Shown: positions 30,727 to 40,439, counted from the stretch's first letter. The stretch is DNA of 64,000 nt from an uncultured Thalassolituus sp. (GCF_950066645.1 NZ_CATMFB010000001.1:62001-126000), one strand, 5' to 3'. Notes: generated by a model not told the origin, from the sequence alone. Numbers and translations are program-made.

Positions 30727-31560
30727 TCAGCTGGCCTTCCAGGCTTCTATTTCGGCTTTCCAGCGTTCGATCAGTTCGCGGTTGTCATGATCTTCCGGAT
30801 GGAAGTCGTCGCGATAGAAGTCTTTGAAGGGCGCTTTGATGCAGGTGATCATGCCGTCTTTACCGAAGAGCATGGTCCAGGCCTCTTTGGTCTGTGCCCA
30901 GGATGGCATGCGCCGTGCCGCCCACAGCAGATAGAAAGTACGGCCCACCGTGAGCGCAGGAAACAGCACAGAAATGGCTTTCATGATCCGTCGCAGCGTC
31001 GAGCGCTTTCCGCCGGTTGTCATATACACATCGAAGGCGACTGACTTGTGCTCGATCTCTTCAATAGCGTGCCAGATCATCATGTACTTGATTGAAGGGT
31101 GCATTCCCTCAAGTTGTTGCGGGTGTGTGAGTACATACTCTGCAACGATGGCGGTGATGTGTTCGAGGCAGACGGTGGCAGCAAGACGCTCGCGCGGAGT
31201 ACGCTTGTGGTTAAAGAAACCGATGGCTTTCTCGACTCTGCGTTCAATCTCCTGTGCTTTCCAGCCCAGCGATTCCAGCGCCTCGTTCGCCAGTTTGTGC
31301 TGATTGGTATGATGCGCTTCCTGGCGGGTGAAATCGGCGACGTGTGCCAGCAACTCTGGATCAGATACGCGGTCTTTATAGTGGCGCACTGATTCAATAA
31401 ACATCTGCTCACCCGGCGGGAAGGTCCCCGACAGGACGGACATAAACGCGGTCAGGACCGGGTTATTCCGGTACCAGTCCTGCTGATCGAGTTTACCGAA
31501 GTCAAAGTCCATACGACGCACTTCGATCATTGGTGTGCTCAGAGGAATGCTGCCTGTCAC
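30727..31560 (-). CDS. Predicted metal-dependent hydrolase, PF10118-like
   Basis: Family of uncharacterised, probably metal-binding proteins. The 277 residues are largely helical and contain clustered His/Glu motifs: FTRQEAHHTNQH (about 93-104), CLEHITAIVAEY and WHAIEEIEHKSVAFDVY. These resemble a di-iron or ferritin-like four-helix arrangement. The GTG at 31560 follows AAAGGAG at a good distance. The stop directly abuts the end of the convergent GH19 gene. The substrate is unknown and the hydrolase label comes from the family name only. Confidence 0.78.
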   Translation of the reverse strand: MTGSIPLSTPMIEVRRMDFDFGKLDQQDWYRNNPVLTAFMSVLSGTFPPGEQMFIESVRHYKDRVSDPELLAHVADFTRQEAHHTNQHKLANEALESLGWKAQEIERRVEKAIGFFNHKRTPRERLAATVCLEHITAIVAEYVLTHPQQLEGMHPSIKYMMIWHAIEEIEHKSVAFDVYMTTGGKRSTLRRIMKAISVLFPALTVGRTFYLLWAARRMPSWAQTKEAWTMLFGKDGMITCIKAPFKDFYRDDFHPEDHDNRELIERWKAEIEAWKAS

Positions 31561-31677
31561 GGTGAGTCTCCTTTAATACTTTTTGATAATTTTATAGCTA
31601 ATATAACGCCTAACGCACAATGACTGACCTGCCTGTTCACTCTGGCACCCGGGTCAGTATTCAATTAAGGAGAACCT

Positions 31678-33078
31678 ATGCGTCTGTTTTTCTGTTTTCT
31701 CGCACTGACGATGAGTACGTTGAGCTGGTCGGCGACAGAGCCGGAGGTTAACAAGGAAACCGTGACTGACCTGATCGCGACACTCGAAAACGAAAGTGAG
31801 CGGCAGGCACTGGTCGAGAAGCTGAAAATCATGATCGATGCTCAGCCCGAGGCCGAGGTGCCTTTTATTGCCACTCTGTTTGATATCGACGCACAGGCGC
31901 CGGGCCTGATGGCGGAGTTGATGGATCTTATCCGCAGTTATGGCCTGCCTGAGAGTTTTATGGGTGATCTGATCACGTTTTCTGTGACGGTTCTGCTGGT
32001 GTTACTGGGGCTGTTTCTGAATGGGGCGCTGAGTAAGTTTCTCGACCGGCGGCTGAACCTGATCCGTCATAGCCTGAGTTGGGATGATAAGCGGTTCAGC
32101 AGTATTTTCCGTATTCAGCGCTGGGCGGGCTATGTAGTCAGCCTGATTCTTATTGGGTATGCGAGCTGGCATCTGATTGCCAGTTCGATGGGCAAAGAAG
32201 AGTCGGAAGGCCCGGGTTCGCTGCTCAGCGCGGTGTTGACGATTGCTCTGGTTGGTATGGTCTTTTCGATGATATGGGAAGGCGTCAATGCGTTACTGGA
32301 ATCCATGATCGAAAAACACGAGCGCCTTAACAGCTCTCGATTTCAGACGATTACGCCCATCATCCGCAATATTCTGATGATCGCGCTGACCATTATGTCG
32401 TTGATGGTGATTCTGTCTGAACTGGGCATCAATATCATGCCGCTTCTGGCGGGTGCCGGGGTGTTGGGTATCGCGATTGGTTTTGGCGCGCAGACGTTGG
32501 TGAAAGATTTTCTGACCGGGCTGACGGTGGTATTTGAAGACCTGCTGCAGATCGGGGATGTCGTAAGAATTGGCGATAAGTTCGGGCTGGTCGAGAAGAT
32601 TACTCTGCGTAAAGTGCAGCTGCGTGATCTGGATGGCACCGTTCATACGGTGCCATTTGGTGATGTCACCATAGTGTCGAACCTGACCAAAGAGTTCAGC
32701 TATTACATTTTTGAGGTGGGTGTCGCTTACCGCGAAAACGTCGATGAAGTGATCAGCGTGCTGAAGGAGCTTGATGAAGTATTCCGCGAGGACGAAGCGT
32801 ACGCCAGCCGGGTTCTGGCACCTCTGGAGGTTCTGGGGCTGGATCGCTTTGACGACAGTGCGGTGGTGATCAAAGCGCGCTACAAGACTCAGTCACATGA
32901 GCGCTGGAACGTCGGGCGAGAGTTCAACCGGCGTATAAAAGCGGCGTTTGATGAGCGAAATATTGAGATTCCATTCCCACATCAGACGATCTACTTCGGC
33001 GAAGACAAACAGGGCAGTGCGCCGAATGCGAATGTTCGCCTGATGCGTGAACAGGCGACGGACGAACAGGCGTCCTGA
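31678..33078 (+). CDS. MscS-family mechanosensitive ion channel
   Basis: Channel gated by membrane tension, releasing solutes on hypo-osmotic shock. The 466-residue precursor has a signal peptide (about 1-18), a short periplasmic part and several membrane helices. The pore helix TM3 is rich in Gly/Ala (LLAGAGVLGIAIGFGAQTL), followed by the MscS beta domain (EDLLQIGDVVRIG; VHTVPFGDV) and the C-terminal alpha/beta domain. It is larger than E. coli MscS (286 residues) and nearer to YnaI/YbiO types. AGGAGAA precedes the ATG. Confidence 0.93.
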   Translation: MRLFFCFLALTMSTLSWSATEPEVNKETVTDLIATLENESERQALVEKLKIMIDAQPEAEVPFIATLFDIDAQAPGLMAELMDLIRSYGLPESFMGDLITFSVTVLLVLLGLFLNGALSKFLDRRLNLIRHSLSWDDKRFSSIFRIQRWAGYVVSLILIGYASWHLIASSMGKEESEGPGSLLSAVLTIALVGMVFSMIWEGVNALLESMIEKHERLNSSRFQTITPIIRNILMIALTIMSLMVILSELGINIMPLLAGAGVLGIAIGFGAQTLVKDFLTGLTVVFEDLLQIGDVVRIGDKFGLVEKITLRKVQLRDLDGTVHTVPFGDVTIVSNLTKEFSYYIFEVGVAYRENVDEVISVLKELDEVFREDEAYASRVLAPLEVLGLDRFDDSAVVIKARYKTQSHERWNVGREFNRRIKAAFDERNIEIPFPHQTIYFGEDKQGSAPNANVRLMREQATDEQAS

Positions 33079-33089
33079 GGGCGTGTGCC

Positions 33090-33281
33090 TCAGGCGACCT
33101 CACGCTCTCTGGGTCCGAACAGGGCCCAGGCGAGCAGTCCGGCCACAGGCAGCAGTATGATGGCAACAATCCAGGTGGCTTTCACTGCCAGTGTCTTGTG
33201 TGACTGGACAACATTAAGCACGGCGTAGACATCACCGATCAGGATGAGAATGCCGAACAGGCCACCGATTTCTATAGTCAT
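33090..33281 (-). CDS. Small two-helix membrane protein, PLD-nuclease N-terminal-like
   Basis: A 63-residue membrane protein with two hydrophobic helices (about 4-22 and 35-55) joined by a short loop, and a charged end (FGPREREVA). The pattern (DVYAVLNVVQS, WIVAIILLPVAGLLAWALFG) is that of the PLDc_N domain found alone in many bacterial membrane proteins. Function is unknown. It is convergent with the MscS gene, 11 bp apart. Confidence 0.75.
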   Translation of the reverse strand: MTIEIGGLFGILILIGDVYAVLNVVQSHKTLAVKATWIVAIILLPVAGLLAWALFGPREREVA

Positions 33282-33336
33282 TCTTACTTCCCCCGAAGAA
33301 TTCTCAGGCGATCATAACACGCCCCTTGTGACACAT

Positions 33337-34131
33337 TCAGAATCGCTTACCGCTGGTGAGTTCCGTAACCACGCTGCCGTTGAACGGGGTGTCTGAAATG
33401 CGGTCAGTGGTGTTGTTGATCCAGTCTTCGCTGTGACTGTGAACTTCTTTAGTGGACAGGTCGCTGGTATCAAGTGGTGCGCCTACGACGATATGTATCG
33501 TGCCCGGGTAGCGTATCCAGCTGTCATTCGGCCAGCATTCCCCCGCATTGTGGGCGACGGGAACGACCGGCACCTTCAGGCGGCTGGCGAGCATCGCACC
33601 GCCTTTGCTGAATTCCTTACGCGAGCCCGCAGGAATACGACTGCCCTCTGGAAAGATAAGTACGTGGAAGCCGTCGTTGAGGCGCTCTTCTCCCTGTCGC
33701 ACCAGTTGTTTAAGGGCCTGGGTTCGTTGGCTGCGATCCAGGGTGATCGGGTTCATCAGGGCCAGAGTCCAGCCAAACAGTGGAATCTGCACAAGCTCTT
33801 TCTTGATGACCTGAACCTGAGGAGGCAGCAGCACAGGCAGCATGAAGGTCTCCCAGCTGCTCTGGTGTTTAGCGAGTATGACGGATGGCTCCGGGGGCAG
33901 AGCACTCTGCCATACAATTTCCCAGCGGATGCCTAACACGGTTCTGGCGAGCCAGAGAAACACGTGACAGAACGGCCGGCCAATGAAGCGATGGCGTTCT
34001 TTTACTGGCATGAGCAGGCCCAGCAACAGGGCAGGTGGCAGCCAGAGGCAGGTAATCAGCGTCATGATGATCATGAACACCACAGTGCGGAAGGCAGAAA
34101 AAAGCCGCATAGAAACGGGGCGCTGAATCAC
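33337..34131 (-). CDS. plsC: 1-acyl-sn-glycerol-3-phosphate acyltransferase
   Basis: Converts lysophosphatidic acid to phosphatidic acid at the inner membrane. The 264 residues have an N-terminal membrane anchor, motif I KHQSSWE in which Glu replaces the more usual Asp (HX4E), motif III FPEGSR, and a motif IV region VPVVPVAHNAGE. The GTG at 34131 follows CCGGAG at seven bases; the internal ATG at 34110 lacks a ribosome site. In related genomes this gene neighbours gmhB and glyS; here betT is inserted between. Confidence 0.93.
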   Translation of the reverse strand: MIQRPVSMRLFSAFRTVVFMIIMTLITCLWLPPALLLGLLMPVKERHRFIGRPFCHVFLWLARTVLGIRWEIVWQSALPPEPSVILAKHQSSWETFMLPVLLPPQVQVIKKELVQIPLFGWTLALMNPITLDRSQRTQALKQLVRQGEERLNDGFHVLIFPEGSRIPAGSRKEFSKGGAMLASRLKVPVVPVAHNAGECWPNDSWIRYPGTIHIVVGAPLDTSDLSTKEVHSHSEDWINNTTDRISDTPFNGSVVTELTSGKRF

Positions 34132-34292
34132 ACAGAACTCCGGTAAGGGGGATCACTCCAGAGTACGGCGACTCAGCTCGGGTGAAAAGCCCTGATTTGA
34201 AATCCTGCGCTGGCTTTGTCAGGGTAGTAGGCCCTGCCTTGTACCTAACGTCATAAAAATCCCAGAACCCGGGGCAGGAGATTGGAGAAATT

Positions 34293-36278
34293 ATGTCGCC
34301 AGATCCGAGTAAAACACTGAACAAAGGCCTGCAGGCAACCCTGTTGTTGCCGGTCGCCGTGCCAACCATCGTGGTTGCTGCGTTGCTGATTATTGGCACG
34401 ACGGCCAACCCAGAGCTGGCAGGCAGCGCCTTCAGTGGAATGCTGGGGTGGGTGACAGAAACCTTTGGTTGGTTCTACATGCTGGCCGTGGCGGTTTTCC
34501 TGGTATTTATTCTTGGGGTCGGATTCAGCAGCTGGGGCAATATTCGTCTGGGCTCGGACCATGCTGAACCCGAGTACAGCTTTCCTGCCTGGTTTGCCAT
34601 GCTGTTCTCGGCGGGCTATGGCATTGCGCTCCTCTTCTTCGGGGTTGCGGAACCTGTTCTGCACTATTCCACGCCGCCCGCGGGTGCTGCAGAGACGATT
34701 CCCGCAGCGAAGCAGGCGATGCAGATTGCGTATTTTCACTGGGGGCTGCATATCTGGGGAATCTACGGTCTGATGGGGTTAGTGTTGGCTTACTTCGCCT
34801 ACAGGCACGGTCTGCCGCTGTCTGTGCGTTCCGCCCTGTATCCCTTAATTGGCGATCGGATTCATGGTTGGGCCGGGCATTTCGTTGATGTGTTTGCTGT
34901 GCTGGGCACCATGTTTGGCCTGGCGACCACACTGGGCCTGTCGGTCACGCAGATCAATGCTGGTATCCATTATCTGTGGCCTCAGATTCCGATCAGCACC
35001 AGTGTCCAGGTTATTGCGATTGCCATTATCACTCTGGCAGCGACGGCATCGGTGGTTGCAGGCATGGATAAAGGGATCAAAAATCTCTCTCTGCTGAATA
35101 TGGCTCTGGCGGTTTTTCTGATGGCCGTGGTCTTTGCGGTCGGTCCCAGCGTTCATATTCTGAATACTATGCTGCAGAACACAGGCGCGTATCTGGGCGG
35201 AATCGTTGAGCGCACGTTTAATATGCAGGCGTATACGCACAGTGACTGGATCGGAAACTGGACGCTGTTTATCTTTGCGTGGACGATTGCCTGGGCGCCT
35301 TTTGTCGGGCTGTTTATCGCGAAAATCAGCCGTGGGCGTACCATTCGTCAGTTTGTATTTGGGGTACTGGCGGTTCCGACCCTGTTTACGTTCCTCTGGT
35401 TCGCCATCTTCGGTGATACGGCGCTGCACATGATAATGGAGCAGGGTAAAACTGCGCTGATTGGTGAGGTACAGGCCAATCATGCTGTGGCTCTGTTCGA
35501 GTTTTACGACCGTTTGCCCGCGTCCTTCTTTCTGTCTCTGATCACGGTTTTTCTGATCATCACCTTTTTCGTTACCTCGTCTGACTCCGGATCTATGGTG
35601 GTGGATTCACTGGCAAGCGGTGGTTTGCTCGAGACCCCGGTATGGCAGCGGGTGTTCTGGGCCTTCCTGGAAGGCGGTATCGCCGCGACACTGCTGTTGG
35701 CGGGCGGGCTCAGCGCGTTGCAGACAATGACGATTGTCAGTGCCTTACCCTTCGCCATCATCATGCTACTGGCCGTTGCCGGGCTCTGGCGGGCTCTGGT
35801 AATTGAAGGCCATCGTGATCTGTCTATCAGTGCGATCAACCCGGTGCGGCCGCACAGCGACGGGGGCGACTGGCGCAAACGCCTGAGTGGCCTGATGAAG
35901 TTTCCTGTGGCCAACAAAATCGAGCATTTTGTTGCTCAGGTAGTAGTCCCGGCGATGCAGGACGTTCGTGATGAGCTGGCGGTGCATGGCTGGCAGGCAC
36001 AACTGGAAACCGCGACGGGCGAAGCCACACTGACGTTGACTCGGGAAGGGGTCGCTGATTTCTTCTATCAGGTTAAGGCGACAGAACATGAAGCACCGGC
36101 TTACGAGACCGACAGCTCGTTCTGGCGGGCTGATGTCTATCTCAGCCATGGCGCGGTGGGGTACGACCTGTTCGGCTGCAGTAAGGAAGAGGTGATCCGC
36201 GATATGCTCGACCATCTGGAGCAGTACCTGAACTTTATTGAAGCGTCACCGGGTGTTCTGCCCTGGGAGCCTCAGTAA
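34293..36278 (+). CDS. BCCT-family transporter, BetT-like (choline/betaine)
   Basis: Sodium- or proton-coupled importer of quaternary ammonium compounds. The 661 residues comprise about 12 membrane helices to residue ~510, with the BCCT signature near TM8 (WTLFIFAWTIAWAPFVGLFI), followed by a long soluble C-terminal domain of about 150 residues (HFVAQVVVPAMQDVRDELA onward). The long tail is typical of BetT-type osmoregulated members. GGAG stands before the ATG. It overlaps the convergent gmhB by 7 bp. Which compound it carries is not shown. Confidence 0.9.
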   Translation: MSPDPSKTLNKGLQATLLLPVAVPTIVVAALLIIGTTANPELAGSAFSGMLGWVTETFGWFYMLAVAVFLVFILGVGFSSWGNIRLGSDHAEPEYSFPAWFAMLFSAGYGIALLFFGVAEPVLHYSTPPAGAAETIPAAKQAMQIAYFHWGLHIWGIYGLMGLVLAYFAYRHGLPLSVRSALYPLIGDRIHGWAGHFVDVFAVLGTMFGLATTLGLSVTQINAGIHYLWPQIPISTSVQVIAIAIITLAATASVVAGMDKGIKNLSLLNMALAVFLMAVVFAVGPSVHILNTMLQNTGAYLGGIVERTFNMQAYTHSDWIGNWTLFIFAWTIAWAPFVGLFIAKISRGRTIRQFVFGVLAVPTLFTFLWFAIFGDTALHMIMEQGKTALIGEVQANHAVALFEFYDRLPASFFLSLITVFLIITFFVTSSDSGSMVVDSLASGGLLETPVWQRVFWAFLEGGIAATLLLAGGLSALQTMTIVSALPFAIIMLLAVAGLWRALVIEGHRDLSISAINPVRPHSDGGDWRKRLSGLMKFPVANKIEHFVAQVVVPAMQDVRDELAVHGWQAQLETATGEATLTLTREGVADFFYQVKATEHEAPAYETDSSFWRADVYLSHGAVGYDLFGCSKEEVIRDMLDHLEQYLNFIEASPGVLPWEPQ

Positions 36279-36829
36279 CCGGCAGGTCTGCTGAGCAACC
36301 ATTCAACAAAGGCGCTCAGGTCGTCAAAGACGGGTGCCTCTGATAGTGTGGCGTGAGAAGTAAGTTTGTGCTCACTTATTTCCCCTTTGCCGGTACGCAC
36401 CAGCGCGACTTGCGTGCCCGCTGCGGCGCCGGCCTCCAGGTCGCGGATCGAGTCTCCGATCATCCACGCACCTTCAGCAGACACATCCAGTGCACGCTCG
36501 ATCTGATGAATCAGCCCTGGTAATGGCTTGCGGCAATCGCAGTGGTCGTCGGGGCCGTGGGGGCAGTATGCTATGTGTGCAAACACTCCGCCGTGCTCTG
36601 CGGCAAGCGTCGTCATTTTCGCGTGCATGGCATCGAGATCCTGCTGAGCAAAATATCCACGTGCCAGACCGCTCTGGTTTGTGGCAACGGCGACGGTATA
36701 GCCCGCACTGCAAAGCTTACCGACCGCTTCTGCACTTCCCGCCAGAGGAATCCACTCGTCCACAGATTTCACATAAGCGTCTGAGTCTTCGTTCAACACG
36801 CCGTCGCGGTCGAGAATAATGAGTTTCAT
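36272..36829 (-). CDS. gmhB: D-glycero-beta-D-manno-heptose-1,7-bisphosphate 7-phosphatase
   Basis: HAD-type phosphatase of ADP-heptose synthesis for lipopolysaccharide core. The 185 residues show the nucleophile motif ILDRDGVLN (Asp7 and Asp9), TNQSG, the zinc loop CPHGPDDHCDCRKPLPG and the GDSIRDLEAG motif. It usually lies beside glyS and plsC in this group; here 5.8 kb of accessory genes separates it from glyS. Confidence 0.95.
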   Translation of the reverse strand: MKLIILDRDGVLNEDSDAYVKSVDEWIPLAGSAEAVGKLCSAGYTVAVATNQSGLARGYFAQQDLDAMHAKMTTLAAEHGGVFAHIAYCPHGPDDHCDCRKPLPGLIHQIERALDVSAEGAWMIGDSIRDLEAGAAAGTQVALVRTGKGEISEHKLTSHATLSEAPVFDDLSAFVEWLLSRPAGY

Positions 36830-37040
36830 AGTGGGTCGGTTCCGGATAATCAGTGCGGCGAGTATAACGGAAGTCAGAACATCAGACTTAAAGTCTGATT
36901 ACGCCAACTGCATCCCGGTGTCCATGCTCAAAAAATAATGTCCTCCGGCGCCATCCCCGACAGGCAGTTCTTCCCTGTGAGTGGTGAAAGCCTCTGCTAG
37001 CATCAGTGGCACTCTTCCCATCACACAAAGGACGATGGAT

Positions 37041-38696
37041 ATGGAAATAACAAGAAAGAACGCCCGGAAGCACTTTGCTCTCGCCCTTATTACCCTTGGT
37101 GCCGTGCTGACGGGTTGCTCGTCTGATGACGATGACGTGCCGGACATCATCAGCGGCACCTGTACCGGAACCTACCCAAGCTACTGGCAGGATCCTGCAT
37201 TTGCGCTTCAGTCGGAAGGGCAGCTGATCAGTAACCGCCCCACCAATGGCTGGACCGGCCCGGTGTATCAGCTGTCGGATGATTACCCGCGATCTCCTGT
37301 CGATGACAAAGCAAATCAGCCGTGGCGTGACAGCCGCTTCGACGCACTCTTTAATCCGGCAACCGCGCAGCCTGAGAAAACACAACTAGCGACAGAGTAT
37401 GCCTGGCTGGTGATGGATTACATTCAGGCCGGGAATGTTAACCGTCCCGGTATCGAAGACTGGAATGTCTGTAACAACAACATCCGTCCTTGGTACAACA
37501 TTCCTTACCAGACGTATGATCCGATGAGTGGCCGCGAGTTTACCCATGGCCTGACACGAGAGGCTCCTGTGACCTTCTCGACGCCTGAGGGGAACATAGA
37601 TACCACCATGTGGGCTGTCGGCTTCTTTAACGCGACGGCTGCCTACACTCTCGGGACCGTTTGGCAGAAGGATGGTACTGCGAAGGTACCAACCACGGAT
37701 ATCAGCTTCGATGAAGGTGCCGTAGTTGGTAAGCCGCTATTTAATACCTCAGGGCCTGAACAATTACCGGTGCTGGCCAATATGCCGTCCTGGAACGCAA
37801 ATATCTCTGCTCCGGACTTCTGTTCCTGTACCCCGGCAGACGGCGACGAATGCACCATGATAGAAGAGAGCCAGCAGTGTCCGCGCAGTACCAGCAAATA
37901 CGGCAATGTGGCCCTGCTGCAGTTTGATTTTGCGGTAAAAGACAGCAGAGCACAGGGGACCGAGTGGGTGTTCGGTACCTTCGTTGCGGATGGCCAGCGT
38001 AAAGCAACCGAAGCAGATCCGTGGAAGCGTATCAGCCTGTTAGGAGTCATGTGGGGTAACGATACTCCGCCCGATGGGCAGTTGGCTTACAACTTTCCGG
38101 ATAATGTGAAAACGGAGGGCTTTAAAGAAGAAATCATCCTCTGGGACACAGTTGATGAACTCAACAGATATGGCGGCGATGACGTGATGAAGCGCATGGG
38201 GCATCTCGGCTGTAACTATCGACTGAACGGACCTGCGGACAACGCCAACAACTCCTGTATGTCATGTCATGGCACAGCCTCTGTGCCAGATAAAACTCTG
38301 ACTACACCACCGCTGCTGGCTCAGTTTTCAGCCATGACCAAAGAGTGCGTGACCCCCGATGCGGCCAACCCCACAAAAGGCTTTGACCGCAGTGGTGCTG
38401 CAGCGACAGTCAACAACGGTATCAACTTTGCTGAGATGGATAGTATTTACTTCGCGAATACTGGTGCGGGCGAGCCATTTAATATGACAGTAGAAACCGG
38501 CTCAGGCCCGGTCAATGTTATGGGGACCGGCGTGCCGACGTACGAAAGCGGTCGTGATACGTGGATCTCACTGGATTACTCATTGCAGCTATCTATCTCG
38601 TTAACGCAATGGATGCAGTGGCAGCAGCACAAAGGTGATGATGTTGAAGATCGCATTCACATGAAAGAGATACGCCGGGGATATCCAGCTAACTGA
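37041..38696 (+). CDS. Monohaem c-type cytochrome-like lipoprotein
   Basis: Not a recognised enzyme. The 551-residue precursor has a lipoprotein signal (lipobox LTGC, Cys26) and an Asp-rich stretch (SSDDDDVPD). One CMSCH haem-binding motif lies at residues 406-410, far from the N-terminus, and several further cysteines (FCSCTPADGDEC; SQQCPR) may form disulfides. I chose the ATG at 37041, eight bases after AAGGA; the ATG at 37035 is too close. The sequence is full of aromatic and Asn/Gly-rich loops, like a periplasmic or outer-membrane oxidoreductase. An electron transfer role is inferred from the haem motif only. A terminator follows. Confidence 0.82.
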   Translation: MEITRKNARKHFALALITLGAVLTGCSSDDDDVPDIISGTCTGTYPSYWQDPAFALQSEGQLISNRPTNGWTGPVYQLSDDYPRSPVDDKANQPWRDSRFDALFNPATAQPEKTQLATEYAWLVMDYIQAGNVNRPGIEDWNVCNNNIRPWYNIPYQTYDPMSGREFTHGLTREAPVTFSTPEGNIDTTMWAVGFFNATAAYTLGTVWQKDGTAKVPTTDISFDEGAVVGKPLFNTSGPEQLPVLANMPSWNANISAPDFCSCTPADGDECTMIEESQQCPRSTSKYGNVALLQFDFAVKDSRAQGTEWVFGTFVADGQRKATEADPWKRISLLGVMWGNDTPPDGQLAYNFPDNVKTEGFKEEIILWDTVDELNRYGGDDVMKRMGHLGCNYRLNGPADNANNSCMSCHGTASVPDKTLTTPPLLAQFSAMTKECVTPDAANPTKGFDRSGAAATVNNGINFAEMDSIYFANTGAGEPFNMTVETGSGPVNVMGTGVPTYESGRDTWISLDYSLQLSISLTQWMQWQQHKGDDVEDRIHMKEIRRGYPAN

Positions 38697-38709
38697 AGCG
38701 TTCTTGAAT

Positions 38710-38747
38710 AAAAAAGCCCGGCTACTTATCAGTAGCCGGGCTTTTTT
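38710..38747. terminator. Bidirectional terminator
   Basis: A perfect 17-bp stem including the A and T runs (38710-38726 with 38731-38747) and a TATC loop, between the haem lipoprotein and the convergent GlyGly-CTERM gene. Confidence 0.92.
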
Positions 38748-38764
38748 GGTTGAGCAGTCAGAGC

Positions 38765-40315
38765 TTATGCTTTGCGACGTAACCGCAACAGCGGCAGTGC
38801 AAGGAGTGTTAACCAGAAGGTGGAGCCCCCGGAATCACCACTGCTTTCGCTCTCCGTTTCGTCGTCTATCTCATCCCCGGAGGCTGTCACTGTTACCTGC
38901 CCGGCGGTGTACTCAACGTCGCTGCAACGGTTCAATAAGGTTTCGCAAGCCCGGTATTCAAAGTCAGTATCGCTGTACAGGCGAAGCCTGAGGGTTGCTT
39001 CAATACTATCGCCGGCCTCGAGTTTGCTGACACGGCAGGTGATCGCGATATCGGTATCAGCTTCGTTAGAGGTGCGGCTTGTCAGGCAACTTCCCGCCTG
39101 ATCAGAGAGTGTGGCAGAAAATATGCCCAGCTCCGCCTCCGCATTGGGCAGTGTGAACCTGAGAGATACCTGAGGCTCGCCTGCATCTGTGCCGGTGTTA
39201 CTCAGCAGGAACTTAATATTGGTTATATCGTTCTCTAACACGGTCAGTGGTGCATCATTTTCTGGTCCGAAGCTGTACGCGCTCTGTACGTCTGTCGTGA
39301 AGGCGACAGGCTCTGACCAGGGAGAGTAACGTGTACTGCTGTCGGTACTTGAGGTAGCGGAATAACGAACCTGAGCGTAGTACTGAGTTGCCGGGTCCAG
39401 AAGATCGCTGGCTGCGAGGTCTGTGGTGTCTGATGTTGCGAAAACCTGCTCATCGTCGGTAGCAAAGAAAATGCTACTTTCTTCATCCAGTGAGCTGGTG
39501 ATGATGCCGTCGTTATCGTGCGCAAATGAAATAAGCAGTGATGTTGTTTCAGGTGCCAGAGCGCCGGTCCAGGCGTCGAGCGAACGGTTGTCGCTGTTTC
39601 CAGAGGTGAGACTGAGGCCAATACTCCCAGTGGTGTCTGAGAATGCAGGATCGGTCAGTTCTGCCCCACCGAAGCCAATAAACACCGCGGAGTTTTCTTC
39701 GGTGCTACCGTCGGTAAATCCCCGAAAAATACTCGCCTGCGCATAAACATCGCCGGCACCATCGGCAAGAGCATCAAAGTACCACTGAATCGTAATTCTG
39801 ATACTGCTCAGGCTGAGCAGGATAGCTTCGGTAGCAACGGGAGCATACTCATCTGGCGTGCTGATGCCGGTATTAATGATTGCCAGCTCGGTATCCAGTT
39901 CATCCCGGAGTGAGACAGTACCGTTCGCCCGTATTTCCATCGAAGTGACTGCGGTCCCTTCCACCCTGAAACCGGCCTCCGCCGGAATACTTACATGCGT
40001 GACATCATCAGGCAGCTGATCAAACGCCAGAGGTGTCGTAGCAGCGAACCCTCCCTCCCGGGTCAGGCTCTCTACTTCAGAAAAACGCCATTGTGAGCCG
40101 AGTGGTGTCAATGTGCCGCCCGGAGCACTGTCGCCGCTGTCATTCACAGGAGTGAATGCCGAACCTTCAAATGTTGCCGAGGTAGATATATCCGTGCCAG
40201 AGGGGAGTGGATATTCAATGGACGGCTGTGCCGGAAATTCCGAAGTACTGACGGCAAACGTCAGAGGCGAAAGCAGCAAAGCGGGCAGAAACAGGGGGGA
40301 AACGCGCAGAGGCAT
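38765..40315 (-). CDS. Secreted beta-rich protein with GlyGly-CTERM sorting signal
   Basis: Large exported protein of unknown function. The 516-residue precursor starts with a signal peptide (PLFLPALLLSPLTFA). Its body is Ser/Thr/Asp-rich and probably beta-sandwich in nature, with a fibronectin-like stretch near YAQVRYSATSSTDSSTRYS. It ends in the tripartite GlyGly-CTERM signal: SGDSGG, a hydrophobic helix (STFWLTLLALPLL) and RLRRKA. That signal is cleaved by rhombosortase and is linked to type II secretion. I prefer the ATG at 40315, six bases after AAGGTG; ATG 40321 overlaps that site. Role in adhesion or degradation is unknown. Confidence 0.85.
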   Translation of the reverse strand: MPLRVSPLFLPALLLSPLTFAVSTSEFPAQPSIEYPLPSGTDISTSATFEGSAFTPVNDSGDSAPGGTLTPLGSQWRFSEVESLTREGGFAATTPLAFDQLPDDVTHVSIPAEAGFRVEGTAVTSMEIRANGTVSLRDELDTELAIINTGISTPDEYAPVATEAILLSLSSIRITIQWYFDALADGAGDVYAQASIFRGFTDGSTEENSAVFIGFGGAELTDPAFSDTTGSIGLSLTSGNSDNRSLDAWTGALAPETTSLLISFAHDNDGIITSSLDEESSIFFATDDEQVFATSDTTDLAASDLLDPATQYYAQVRYSATSSTDSSTRYSPWSEPVAFTTDVQSAYSFGPENDAPLTVLENDITNIKFLLSNTGTDAGEPQVSLRFTLPNAEAELGIFSATLSDQAGSCLTSRTSNEADTDIAITCRVSKLEAGDSIEATLRLRLYSDTDFEYRACETLLNRCSDVEYTAGQVTVTASGDEIDDETESESSGDSGGSTFWLTLLALPLLRLRRKA

Positions 40316-40383
40316 GTACATCACCTTTTATTATTGAGCGGTCAGCCTAACTCACAGCAGGTAGGAAAGTAAGAATGATTCGG

Positions 40384-40439
40384 AAAAACCCGGCACCTTT
40401 GCCAGTTGCTGACAAGACGCCGGGTTTTTCAGAGGCTTA
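40384..40439. terminator. Terminator of the unknown two-gene operon
   Basis: An 11-bp stem (40384-40394 with 40429-40439) with A/T runs and a long 34-base loop, directly abutting the stop at 40440. It can work in both directions. Confidence 0.75.
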
